From Nocardioides islandensis (GTDB lineage Bacteria > Actinomycetota > Actinomycetes > Propionibacteriales > Nocardioidaceae), in NCBI RefSeq assembly GCF_015352455.1, contig NZ_JADKPN010000007.1, positions 62,001-126,000 on the forward strand: a stretch of DNA of 64,000 nucleotides, in the 5' to 3' direction. Made by a program: the position numbers and the translations under genes. This document shows, piece by piece, positions 38,733 to 47,687 of this stretch (positions are counted from its first letter, which is position 1; the number at the start of each line of letters is the position of its first letter). Below the pieces are notes generated by a model. The model was given only the letters and a program-made list of their open reading frames with translations, had not been told where the DNA came from and did no database searches.

Positions 38733-39506
38733 TCACGTGATCGTGGCGTGCACGACGTCCCCGGCCGAGACCGGGACGACGCCGTCGGGACCGGCCACGA
38801 GCAGGCGGCCGCCCTCGTCGATGCCGGTGGCCTCGCCGCTCAGCGTGGAGCCGGTGGGCAGCTCCACCCGTACCTCCCGCCCGACGGTGGCGCACGCCCC
38901 GGCGTACGCCGTGCGCAGCGCCCCGAGCTCGCCGCGCTCGAAGGCGTCGTACTCGGTGCGCAGCCTCTCGAGCAGCGCGGACAGCAGCTCGGTGCGGTCG
39001 ACGTCGTACCCCTCGACCGCCAGCGACGTGGCCGTCTCCAGCGGCAGCTCGTCGGCGGTCATGCCGACGTTGATGCCGATGCCGACGACCACCGCCGGGC
39101 CGCCGGCCAGCTCGATGCGCTCGGTCAGGATCCCGGCCAGCTTGCGGTCCTCGAGCAGCACGTCGTTGGGCCACTTCAGCGCGGCGGGGGCACCGAGCCG
39201 GCGCAGCGCCAGCGCCGCGGCGTACCCGGTGAGCAGCGGCAGCCACGGCCAGTCGGACGCGGGCGCGCGCGGCGTGAGCAGCACCGACACGGTGAGGGCG
39301 GAGCGGGCCGGCGTCTCCCAGGTACGGTCCAGCCGGCCGCGCCCCGCGGTCTGGTGCTCGGCCACGACGACCAGCCCCTCGCCCGCTCCGGAGCGGGCGC
39401 GGTCGGCCACCACCGCGTTGGTCGACGGCGCCTCGTCCAGCACCTCCACCGACCAGTCGGTGGGTGTGACCAGGCGGTCGAGGTCCAGCGGAGGGCGATC
39501 CGTCAC
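38733..39506 (-). CDS. birA: Biotin--[acetyl-CoA-carboxylase] ligase
   Basis: A 257-residue biotin protein ligase without the N-terminal DNA-binding domain (group I). [10 protein letters not shown], the biotinyl-AMP loop [15 protein letters not shown], the [17 protein letters not shown] segment and [11 protein letters not shown] are intact. It should biotinylate the alpha subunit of the acyl-CoA carboxylase whose beta subunit gene is divergent from it. GTG start at 39506. Confidence 0.95.
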   Translation of the reverse strand: MTDRPPLDLDRLVTPTDWSVEVLDEAPSTNAVVADRARSGAGEGLVVVAEHQTAGRGRLDRTWETPARSALTVSVLLTPRAPASDWPWLPLLTGYAAALALRRLGAPAALKWPNDVLLEDRKLAGILTERIELAGGPAVVVGIGINVGMTADELPLETATSLAVEGYDVDRTELLSALLERLRTEYDAFERGELGALRTAYAGACATVGREVRVELPTGSTLSGEATGIDEGGRLLVAGPDGVVPVSAGDVVHATIT

Positions 39507-39512
39507 GGGCAC

Positions 39513-39518
39513 TACATT
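39513..39518 (+). promoter_or_regulatory. -10 element TACATT of accD
   Basis: TACATT, 7 nt from the GTG at 39526; the 19-bp birA/accD gap leaves no room for a leader on the accD side. Confidence 0.55.
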
Positions 39519-39525
39519 GGCCCAG

Positions 39526-41135
<1,610 letters not shown>

Positions 41136-41139
<4 letters not shown>

Positions 41140-41345
41140 GCGAGACCCAGCCCGTCCTGCGCATCGTCAAGGGCGACGCGACGCCCGAGGAGGTCGCCGC
41201 CCTGGTGGCGGTGATCGCGTCGATGGGCGGCGGCGAGCCGGCGACGCCGAAGCCGCGCAGCACCTGGTCCCACCCGGCCCGCGGCGTGCGGTCCGTGCAC
41301 CGACACGGCCCCGGCGCCTGGCGGGCGTCCGGGCTGCCGCGCTGA
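41136..41345 (+). CDS. accE: Acyl-CoA carboxylase epsilon subunit
   Basis: A 69-residue protein of the actinobacterial AccE family: [21 protein letters not shown] is the conserved helix, followed by a flexible Pro/Arg-rich tail with W. It stabilises the alpha-beta carboxylase complex. GTG at 41136 overlaps the accD stop (GTGA), as in AccD5-AccE5. It precedes the GDSL hydrolase by one base. Confidence 0.92.
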
Positions 41346-41346
41346 C

Positions 41347-42027
41347 GTGCGCACCGAACCGGACGCCGTACGCGTCCTCTGCTTCGGCGACTCCAACACC
41401 CACGGCACGCCCGCCGACGACCCGGAGTACGTGCGGCTCGACGCCGACGTCCGCTGGACCGGGCGGCTCCAGACGCTCCTCGGCGCCGGCTACGAGGTCG
41501 TCGAGGAGGGGTTGGCCGGGCGGACCACGGACATCGACTACGTGGACCGGCCGCACTGCAACGGCCGCACCGCCTTCCCGATGGCCCTGCTGTCGCACCA
41601 CCCCTTGGACGTCGTGGTGGTGATGCTGGGCAGCAACGACTTCAAGACCTGCTTCGACGGGCGGTCCGCGGCCACCATCGCGGGGGCGCTGCACGGGTAC
41701 GTCGACGACGTGGCCACCTACGTCACCGACCGACAGGGACGTACCCCGGCGCTGCTCCTGCTCAGCCCGATCCTGCTCGACGACAGCATCACGGCGTACG
41801 TCGACCCGACCGGCAACGGCTTCGACGACCGCAGCCTGGAGGCCTCCCGGGCGCTGGCCGGCGAGATCCGCACGGTCGCGCAGGAGCGCGGCGTGCTGTT
41901 CGCCGACGCGGCCTCGGTCGCCCACGCCGGCGGCGACGCCCTGCACCTCACCGCCGACTCGCACCAGCCCCTGGCCGAGCTGGTGGCAGAGATCGTTCAG
42001 GGCACCCGCACGCCGCCGACGGAGTAG
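41347..42027 (+). CDS. SGNH/GDSL-family hydrolase
   Basis: A 226-residue esterase-like protein. VLCFGDSNTHG gives the nucleophile Ser, GLAGRTT the Gly, VMLGSNDFK the Asn and LTADSHQPL the Asp-His pair, so all four SGNH blocks are present. No signal peptide, so cytoplasmic. Substrate unknown; relatives act on short-chain or aryl esters. GTG at 41347 begins one base after the accE stop, so it is probably in the same transcript. Confidence 0.9.
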   Translation: MRTEPDAVRVLCFGDSNTHGTPADDPEYVRLDADVRWTGRLQTLLGAGYEVVEEGLAGRTTDIDYVDRPHCNGRTAFPMALLSHHPLDVVVVMLGSNDFKTCFDGRSAATIAGALHGYVDDVATYVTDRQGRTPALLLLSPILLDDSITAYVDPTGNGFDDRSLEASRALAGEIRTVAQERGVLFADAASVAHAGGDALHLTADSHQPLAELVAEIVQGTRTPPTE

Positions 42028-42080
42028 TCCCTGCCGACGGGGCGAGCAGCCGACCGCCCCGTCTCGACATCGGCGTACCT

Positions 42081-42144
42081 CTCACACCTCCCGTCACACG
42101 CCGGGGCGGTGTCGTGGTGCCTCGAGCCCGGCGACCGTCGCCGG
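42081..42144 (+). promoter_or_regulatory. Direct-repeat operator and leader hairpin, copy 1
   Basis: TCACAC at 42082 and 42094 form a direct repeat with 12-bp spacing, followed by GGGCGGTGTC and a hairpin CCGGCGA-CCG-TCGCCGG (42128-42144). The ATG of the DUF4242 gene is 87 nt from the first repeat. The same design recurs at 44904-44969 before the gene at 44989. Confidence 0.6.
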
Positions 42145-42168
42145 CACGAGCACGAAAGGCACACCGAC

Positions 42169-42420
42169 ATGACCCTCTTCATGGACGCCCACACCATCGA
42201 GGGCGGCGTCTCGATCACCGACGTCGCGGCCGCCCACGCAGCCGACCTGGCCACCCAGGACTCCCACGGCGTCAACTACGTCCGCTACTGGGTGGACGAG
42301 GCGGCCGGCAAGATCTTCTGCCTCGTCGAGGCGCCGGACGCCGACGCGGCAGCCGCCGTGCACCGCGAAGCCCACGGCCTCGTCGCCGACGAGATCTACA
42401 CGGTCACCGAAGGCGTCTGA
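42169..42420 (+). CDS. DUF4242 (SCO4226-like nickel-binding) protein
   Basis: An 83-residue ferredoxin-like-fold protein. FMDAHTIEGGVSITDVAAAHAADLATQ and VNYVRYWVDEAAGKIFCLVEAPDADAAAAVHREAHG match the DUF4242 family; the His residues in the first strand and HREAHG correspond to metal-binding positions of SCO4226. Its in vivo role is unknown. GAAAGG precedes the ATG. A strong terminator follows 10 nt after the stop, so it is probably an independent, well-expressed transcript. Confidence 0.87.
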   Translation: MTLFMDAHTIEGGVSITDVAAAHAADLATQDSHGVNYVRYWVDEAAGKIFCLVEAPDADAAAAVHREAHGLVADEIYTVTEGV

Positions 42421-42430
42421 CACCTCCACC

Positions 42431-42464
42431 GGGCAGCGGCGTGGCTCCGAGCCCGCCGCTGCCC
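42431..42464 (+). terminator. Terminator of the DUF4242 gene
   Basis: GGGCAGCGGCG and CGCCGCTGCCC form a perfect 11-bp stem with a 12-nt loop, starting 10 nt after the stop codon. Confidence 0.8.
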
Positions 42465-42520
42465 CCGACCGCCGTACCGCACACCCACGCACCACACCAC
42501 CAAGCAGGAGCTCGACACCC

Positions 42521-43036
42521 ATGGACCCGATGACCACCTACCTCGCGCGCGCCGTCATCCAGGCGCGGCTGGACGCCGCCGAGGAGCAGCGCCCCGGACG
42601 GATGATCCTGGCCGCCCGACGAGACGCACGGCGCCGCAGACGACGATCGGCCGTCGCGGCGTGGTGGCACCACCCACCGTGGCGACGTGCTCGCGTCGAG
42701 CTCCCGGCCCTCGCGACCGCGGCGACACCGCCGCTGCTCCCGCCGTCCGTCGAGGCCGCACGACTGCTGGACGCGACCGCCCACCGGGTGGCCGAGGGCG
42801 GGACCGGGTGCGAGGCCGCCGTGCTCCGGGCCATGTCCGAGGTGGCGGCCGCCACGGCCCCCGGGGCCGCTGCGGCGCTCGTCGACGCGACAGGATCCGA
42901 GACATCCAGGCTCCGCGCGTTCGGCATCGTGCACGCCCACCTGGTCGACGTGCTGGGCCCGCCGGAGCACGCGCTCCTCCTCGACCTCGTGGAGGGCCGA
43001 CGCGACGGGGCGGCGCCCGAGCGACAGGTGGCGTGA
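42521..43036 (+). CDS. Hypothetical protein
   Basis: A 171-residue Ala/Arg-rich protein with no recognised family. Residues about 33-43 are a run of Arg (ARRDARRRRRR), followed by WWHHPPWRR and an all-helical C-terminal half. AGGAG lies 11 nt before the ATG; a second ATG is three codons in. It ends 25 nt before the SARP-like regulator and is probably co-transcribed with it, so it may be an accessory of that regulator. No signal peptide or clear membrane segment. Confidence 0.6.
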   Translation: MDPMTTYLARAVIQARLDAAEEQRPGRMILAARRDARRRRRRSAVAAWWHHPPWRRARVELPALATAATPPLLPPSVEAARLLDATAHRVAEGGTGCEAAVLRAMSEVAAATAPGAAAALVDATGSETSRLRAFGIVHAHLVDVLGPPEHALLLDLVEGRRDGAAPERQVA

Positions 43037-43061
43037 TGCGATCTGTGCCACGCTGCGGCCC

Positions 43062-44939
43062 GTGAGCCCGACCGACGCGGACAGCGCCCGGTACCCGGCG
43101 TCGGGGCTCACGGTCCACCTGCTCGGGCGGCCCCGCATCGACGTGGACGGCGCACCGGGCTATCGCTACCGGAGCCGCAAGAGCTGGGCCTTGCTGGCCT
43201 TCCTGCTGCTCTCCGAGCGTGCGCCCACACGCAGCCGGCTGGCGTCCCTGCTCTTCGCGGAGGCCGACGACCCGCTGGGGGCGCTGCGGTGGTGCCTGGC
43301 CGAGATCCGCCGGGCCCTCGGGCCGGCTGCGGTCCTGGACGGCGATCCCGTCAGGATCTCCCTGCCTCACGGTGCCACCGTGGACGTCGACGTGCTCGTC
43401 CGCGGGCACTGGAGCGCCGCGATCCAGCTGCCGGGCCTCGGCAGCGACCTGCTCGACGGGATCGGCATCGCCCACGCAGAGGCCTTCGAGTCGTGGCTGC
43501 TCTCCGAGCGTCGGCGGGTGGCTGCCGCCTCGGAGTCGATCCTGCACGAAGCGGCCGTCGGGCTGCTCGCGCGCGGCGAGCTCGACCGGGCCCGGGAGCT
43601 GGCCGTGCGCGCCGCCGTGATGAGCCCGCTGGACGAGAACATCCAGGCGCTGCTCATCCGGCTCTACCGGTTGTCCGGGGACGACGACGCGGCCCGCCGC
43701 CAGTACGACGCCTGGTCAGCCGTCGCGGAGCGCGAGCTCGGCGCCCCGCCAGGAGCCCCGGTCCTGCTCGCGATGCGGGAGGGCCCCCGGGCCGCACGCG
43801 AGACACCGGCGGCCTCGCTCCACGCCGTGACCGAGGCGGGATCCGCGGCCGTCTCTGCGGGCGCGCTCGCGGCAGGGGTGGCGTCGTTCGAGAACGCCGT
43901 CGTGCTCGCCGACCGCAGTGGAGCCGACAGCGACCGCATCCAGGCCAGGTTGGTGCTGGCCGAAGCACTCATCCACACCCTCGGAGGGCTGGACGAGGCC
44001 GGCATCACCACCCTCAACGAGGCCGAGCGCATCGCCGTCGCCAGTGGCGATCGCGACGCGACGACGCGCGTCCAGGCGGAGGTCGGGTACGTCGACTTCC
44101 TGCGCGCCCGCTACGACCGCGCCGAGCGGTCCCTCGGCCAGGTCCTCGACGAGGAGACGGCCAGCGCGTCGGTGCGGGCCAAGGCGATGACCTACCTGGG
44201 CTCGGTGGCCAGCGACCGGGCCGACTACCCGAGGGCCGTCGACCTCCTGACCGACGCCGTCGAGCGATCGCACTCGGTCGGCGAGCCGCGCCGCGAGGCG
44301 TTCGGCCTCTCCATGCTGGGCCGCGTCAGCCTGTTGCGTGGCGACCTGGTCGAGGCCACCGAGACCCTGGAGCGGGCCATCGACCTCGGCGCGCGCGACC
44401 ACTGGCTCTCCTTCCTGCCCTGGCCGCAGGCACTGCTGGGGCAGGCCTGGCTGGGCCTCGGCGACCTGGACGCGGCGCACCGGACCCTCGACCAGTCCTT
44501 CGCGCGCGCCTGCCAGATCGGTGACCCGTGCTGGGAGGGCATCTCGGCGCGAGGACTGGCTCTGCTGGCGGAGGCCCGGGACGACCCGGACCGTGCCCTT
44601 TCCCTGCTCCTCGACGCACGTACCCGCGCCAACCGGCTGGCCGACCCGTACGTCTGGCTGGACGTCTACATCCTCGACGCACTGTGCGAGATGGGCCGCC
44701 GCCACGCGCATCCTCAGACCGCCGCGTGGGCCGAGGCCATGCTCGACCGCGCCTCCCGGACCGGCATGCGCGAGCTGACCGTCCGCGCCCTGCTGCACCG
44801 GGCGGACTCGAGGGTGCCGGGGGACGCCGAAGCGGCGGTGCTCCTGGCCGCGGACATCGACAACCCCCGGCTGGTCCCGCTGGTGGCGGCGGTCGGCGAG
44901 ACCTCACACCCCGGGTCACACGGTCGGGCGATGTCCTGA
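43062..44939 (+). CDS. SARP/BTAD-type transcriptional activator with TPR-like C-terminus
   Basis: A 625-residue regulator. An OmpR-type winged helix (about 12-100; VHLLGRPRIDVDG, SRKSWALLAFLLLSERAPTRSRLASLLF) is followed by a bacterial transcriptional activator domain (about 105-240; EAFESWLLSERRRV, DENIQALLIRLYRLSGDDDAARRQYD) and a long helical-repeat region (about 260-600). There is no NTPase domain, unlike AfsR. GTG at 43062. Its own last codons contain the second TCACAC direct repeat, which precedes the next gene. Confidence 0.88.
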   Translation: MSPTDADSARYPASGLTVHLLGRPRIDVDGAPGYRYRSRKSWALLAFLLLSERAPTRSRLASLLFAEADDPLGALRWCLAEIRRALGPAAVLDGDPVRISLPHGATVDVDVLVRGHWSAAIQLPGLGSDLLDGIGIAHAEAFESWLLSERRRVAAASESILHEAAVGLLARGELDRARELAVRAAVMSPLDENIQALLIRLYRLSGDDDAARRQYDAWSAVAERELGAPPGAPVLLAMREGPRAARETPAASLHAVTEAGSAAVSAGALAAGVASFENAVVLADRSGADSDRIQARLVLAEALIHTLGGLDEAGITTLNEAERIAVASGDRDATTRVQAEVGYVDFLRARYDRAERSLGQVLDEETASASVRAKAMTYLGSVASDRADYPRAVDLLTDAVERSHSVGEPRREAFGLSMLGRVSLLRGDLVEATETLERAIDLGARDHWLSFLPWPQALLGQAWLGLGDLDAAHRTLDQSFARACQIGDPCWEGISARGLALLAEARDDPDRALSLLLDARTRANRLADPYVWLDVYILDALCEMGRRHAHPQTAAWAEAMLDRASRTGMRELTVRALLHRADSRVPGDAEAAVLLAADIDNPRLVPLVAAVGETSHPGSHGRAMS

Positions 44940-44969
44940 GGGCTCAGGCCCGGCGACCAGCGCCGGGCC
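44904..44969 (+). promoter_or_regulatory. Direct-repeat operator and leader hairpin, copy 2
   Basis: TCACAC at 44904 and 44916 (12-bp spacing) is followed by GGGCGATGTC and a hairpin GGCCCGGCG-ACCAG-CGCCGGGCC (44947-44969); the ATG is 85 nt from the first repeat. The repeats lie within the last codons of the SARP-like gene, so the promoter is partly intragenic. Confidence 0.6.
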
Positions 44970-44988
44970 GCGCACCGAAGGACGTCCC

Positions 44989-45282
44989 ATGACCGTCTCC
45001 ACGCAGTCCACGACCACGATCCCGACCCCAGGCTCACCCACCGGCCCCGGAAGCCGGGACGGCTCCCGGTGGGTCCGCGCCCGCCGGCTCGGCGGCTACG
45101 CCGCAGGGCTCCTGCTCGTCGCCGGCGCCGGCGCGCTCATCCTGAGCGGGCCGTCCGCCTACGAGGCGGACGACGGCGGCGGCTCGGCGTACACCCGCCC
45201 CACCCCGGCCCTCGGCGGCCAGACCCTCGCGGCGTACGTCGCGGACCACCAGGACGCCCGCCTGAGTCGGCAGGCGGGCTGA
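44989..45282 (+). CDS. Small single-pass membrane protein
   Basis: A 97-residue protein: a Ser/Thr/Pro-rich N-terminal 30 residues with Arg residues (WVRARRLGG), one hydrophobic helix (about 36-53), then an Asp/Gly/Thr-rich outer tail. No family recognised. It is the second gene with the duplicated direct-repeat leader, making it a candidate target of the adjacent SARP-like regulator. Several in-frame GTG codons exist, but ATG at 44989 is the best start, with GAAGGA about 8 nt upstream. Confidence 0.65.
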   Translation: MTVSTQSTTTIPTPGSPTGPGSRDGSRWVRARRLGGYAAGLLLVAGAGALILSGPSAYEADDGGGSAYTRPTPALGGQTLAAYVADHQDARLSRQAG

Positions 45283-45301
45283 GCGGGACGGCGCACCGGG
45301 C

Positions 45302-45634
45302 TCAGGCCGGGTCCTGGATCAGCCCGATGCGGTTGCCCTCGGGGTCGGCGACGACGGCCACCAGCCGGCCGCCGCCGACGTCCTGCGGCTCCTTCACGCG
45401 CGACCCGCCCGCGTCGACGACGCCGGACATCGCGGCGTCGATGTCGGACGTGTGCCAGTAGGCGACCGACCCCTTGTCGGCCGGGTCCTGGACGGGCGTG
45501 AGGCCGACCTCGTGGTCGCCGTCGGTCCAGCCGACGTAGTACGGCGAGTCGGTGGACGGGTCGCCGAGGATGGCCGACCAGGCGGCCTTGGCCGCGGCCA
45601 GGTCCTCGACGACGGTCAGCACGGTCTTGAACAT
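45302..45634 (-). CDS. VOC-family (glyoxalase-like) protein
   Basis: A 110-residue vicinal-oxygen-chelate protein with the betaalphabetabetabeta pattern (KTVLTVVEDLAAAKAAWSAILG; GGRLVAVVADPEGNRIGLIQ). Metal-binding residues are only partly obvious. It is divergent from a SnoaL-fused ECF sigma gene and has an ECF41-like promoter in front (45688-45714). This suggests it is the sigma factor's main target, taking the place of the usual carboxymuconolactone decarboxylase/oxidoreductase/epimerase partner. Confidence 0.85.
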   Translation of the reverse strand: MFKTVLTVVEDLAAAKAAWSAILGDPSTDSPYYVGWTDGDHEVGLTPVQDPADKGSVAYWHTSDIDAAMSGVVDAGGSRVKEPQDVGGGRLVAVVADPEGNRIGLIQDPA

Positions 45635-45652
45635 GACGGGGCTCTCCTTCGT

Positions 45653-45679
45653 TGTCACGAATCGGTTCGGTGGTTCGTC
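45653..45679 (+). promoter_or_regulatory. ECF41-like promoter for the sigma gene
   Basis: TGTCACG (45653-45659), exactly 16 nt, then CGTC (45676-45679). One mismatch to the ECF41 motif as I recall it, TGTCACA-N16-CGTC. The expected start is about 30 nt before the sigma ATG. Confidence 0.6.
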
Positions 45680-45687
45680 ACAGGAGT

Positions 45688-45714
45688 GACGAGCCCGCCG
45701 AGGAGGATGTGACC
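45688..45714 (-). promoter_or_regulatory. ECF41-like promoter for the VOC gene
   Basis: On the minus strand GGTCACA (45714-45708), exactly 16 nt, then CGTC (45691-45688). One mismatch to the same motif. It is interleaved with the rightward promoter in an 81-bp gap. Confidence 0.6.
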
Positions 45715-45715
45715 G

Positions 45716-46588
45716 ATGACCGACGAGATCCTGCTGGCCGAGCAGTTCGAGGCCGAGCGACCCCGGGTGCGCGGCCTGGCCGCCCGCATGCTGGGCAACG
45801 ACGCGGCCGCCGACGATGCCGTCCAGGAGGCCTGGATCCGGCTGGTCCGGACCGACCAGCGAGGCGACGAGATCGACAACCTCCCGGGGTGGCTGACCAC
45901 CGTCGTGTCGAGGATCTGCCTGGACGTCCTGCGCAGCCGTACGGCGCACCGGGAGGACGCCTTCGCCGACGACGCCGACGTGGTCGACACCGCCCCGACG
46001 CCCGAGGAGCAGGTCGAGCTGGTCGACGCGGTCGGCCAGGCCATGACCGTCGTGCTGGACACGCTCGCCCCCGCCGAGCGGCTGGCCTACGTGCTCAAGG
46101 ACGTGTTCGCCGTGCCGTTCGACCAGATCGCGCCGATCATCGGCCGCTCCGAGGTGGCCACGCGCCAGCTGGCCAGCCGCGCCCGTCGGCGGCTCCAGGA
46201 GCCCGAGCCGCGCGAGGACCTGGCCGCCGCGGACGCGGCCGTCGTGGACGCGTTCATGGCGGCGTCCCGGGACAACGAGTTCGCCGCCCTCCTCGAGCTG
46301 CTCGACCCGGACGCCGAGGTGCTGACCGACCAGGCCGCCGCGGCGATGGGCTCGCAGGCGACCTACCTCACCGGCAGCAGGAACATCGCGGAGTTCTTCG
46401 CCGGGCGCGCCAAGGCCGCCCTGCCCGCCACCCTCGACGGCGGCGCGGCCTCCTGCTGGCAGCACCTCGGCGAGGTCAAGGTGGTCTTCGCCTTCACCGT
46501 GGTCGACGGCAAGGTACGCCAGATCGAGCTGCTGGCCGACCCGTCGGTGCTCACGCGTGTGGGCCGACGGTCACCTCGCCGATCGTGA
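45716..46588 (+). CDS. ECF sigma factor with SnoaL-like C-terminal domain (ECF41/SigJ-like)
   Basis: A 290-residue sigma factor. Region 2 (about 12-80; LGNDAAADDAVQEAWIRL) and region 4 (about 115-165; APAERLAYVLKDVFAVPFDQIAPIIG) are followed by a SnoaL-like domain (about 180-285), as in ECF41 and SigJ, where the extension replaces an anti-sigma factor. The usual DGGG segment of that domain reads TDQAAAAMG here, so the regulatory surface has diverged. The aggagg before ATG 45716 overlaps the leftward promoter. Its 3' end overlaps the convergent gene by 38 nt. Confidence 0.87.
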   Translation: MTDEILLAEQFEAERPRVRGLAARMLGNDAAADDAVQEAWIRLVRTDQRGDEIDNLPGWLTTVVSRICLDVLRSRTAHREDAFADDADVVDTAPTPEEQVELVDAVGQAMTVVLDTLAPAERLAYVLKDVFAVPFDQIAPIIGRSEVATRQLASRARRRLQEPEPREDLAAADAAVVDAFMAASRDNEFAALLELLDPDAEVLTDQAAAAMGSQATYLTGSRNIAEFFAGRAKAALPATLDGGAASCWQHLGEVKVVFAFTVVDGKVRQIELLADPSVLTRVGRRSPRRS

Positions 46589-47687
46589 GCGTCGCGTCGC
46601 CCTCGAGGACCTCGCCCAGCCGGGCGACCTGCTCCTCCAGGGCGGCGACCCGGGCCTTCAGAAGCCGCCGCAGCGGCTCGACCGTGACCGCGATCCGCCG
46701 GCCCGACCGCTTCTGGTGCCAGACGCCGGCCACCTCACCGTCGACGAGCAGCACCGGGTAGTTGCCCGCCTGGCCCGACGGCACCAGCGCCCGCTCGGCG
46801 GCCCGGCCGGGAAACAGCCGGTGCCGCGGACGGCTGCCGACGACGAACGCGTCGAAGTACGGCAGCAGCCGCACCCCGCCCGGCTGCTCCCCGTCGTACC
46901 TCGCACCCCTCAGGTCGTACGCCGGCTCGCCGTCGAGCTCGACCCGCTCCAGGTCCGCGTGGCCGGACATCCGCTCCGTCGCCCACGCCGGCGTGCAGCC
47001 GAACCACGGCGCGAAGCTCGCCGGCGTCGCCGGGCCGTAGCCCCGCAGGTACGAGGAGATCGCCCAGTCGACCGCCTGGTCGGCGTCCACCTGCTCGGTG
47101 TCCGGCGGCCTGGTGTAGGTGACCTTGCGGTCCCGGTCCGGCCCGTAGCAGAGCGCTCCGGCGTACGCCGCCCGGTCGGTCGCCTGGCGCCACCTCGGCC
47201 AGAGCGTCTGGAAGGCGGGCATCACGGGCTCGGCCGCCCACGCCCCCGCGAGGTCGCCGACCGCCTCGGTGAGCTCGTCGACGGTCAGTGCGGCGTCGGT
47301 GAGCGCCGTGCGGATCGCGTCGATGACCGTCGTCGTCTCCTCCGCCGACATCCGCACGCCGTCGGGGAACGGGCTCTGGTGCGGGACCGCTCCGAGCGCG
47401 GCCATCCACCGGCCGAGGTCGGCGGTCGGCAGCAGGTGCACCGTGCCGCGCGGGCCGAACGTCTTCACGAGCGACTGCTCCTCCCACAGCGCGCGGCGGA
47501 CGTCGGCCCGCGTCGCCCCCTCGACCCGCACGGCCGCCGACACCTCGGCCGCGGACAGGATCTGCGCGTGCACGCCGCTCACCGCTGCGGCGACCTCGGC
47601 CACCGTGGTGTCCGACGCGAAGGGCGCCGCCAGGCCGTGGTGGGCGAGGCGCCGGGCGTTCGCCTGCTCCCAGGTGACCGTCCTCAC
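46551..47687 (-). CDS. Winged-helix DNA-binding protein (HTH_42, AlkZ-related)
   Basis: A 378-residue protein of the HTH_42 family, related to the DNA glycosylase AlkZ/YcaQ. Tandem winged helices are suggested by VSGVHAQILSAAEVSAAVR, LVKTFGPRGTVHLL, and the C-terminal LLPYFDAFVVGSRPR with GNYPVLLVDGEVAGVW. The position of the AlkZ catalytic QxD is occupied by HAQ, so glycosylase activity is doubtful. GTG at 47687 overlaps the WYL regulator stop by 4 nt. Confidence 0.83.
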   Translation of the reverse strand: MRTVTWEQANARRLAHHGLAAPFASDTTVAEVAAAVSGVHAQILSAAEVSAAVRVEGATRADVRRALWEEQSLVKTFGPRGTVHLLPTADLGRWMAALGAVPHQSPFPDGVRMSAEETTTVIDAIRTALTDAALTVDELTEAVGDLAGAWAAEPVMPAFQTLWPRWRQATDRAAYAGALCYGPDRDRKVTYTRPPDTEQVDADQAVDWAISSYLRGYGPATPASFAPWFGCTPAWATERMSGHADLERVELDGEPAYDLRGARYDGEQPGGVRLLPYFDAFVVGSRPRHRLFPGRAAERALVPSGQAGNYPVLLVDGEVAGVWHQKRSGRRIAVTVEPLRRLLKARVAALEEQVARLGEVLEGDATLTIGEVTVGPHA

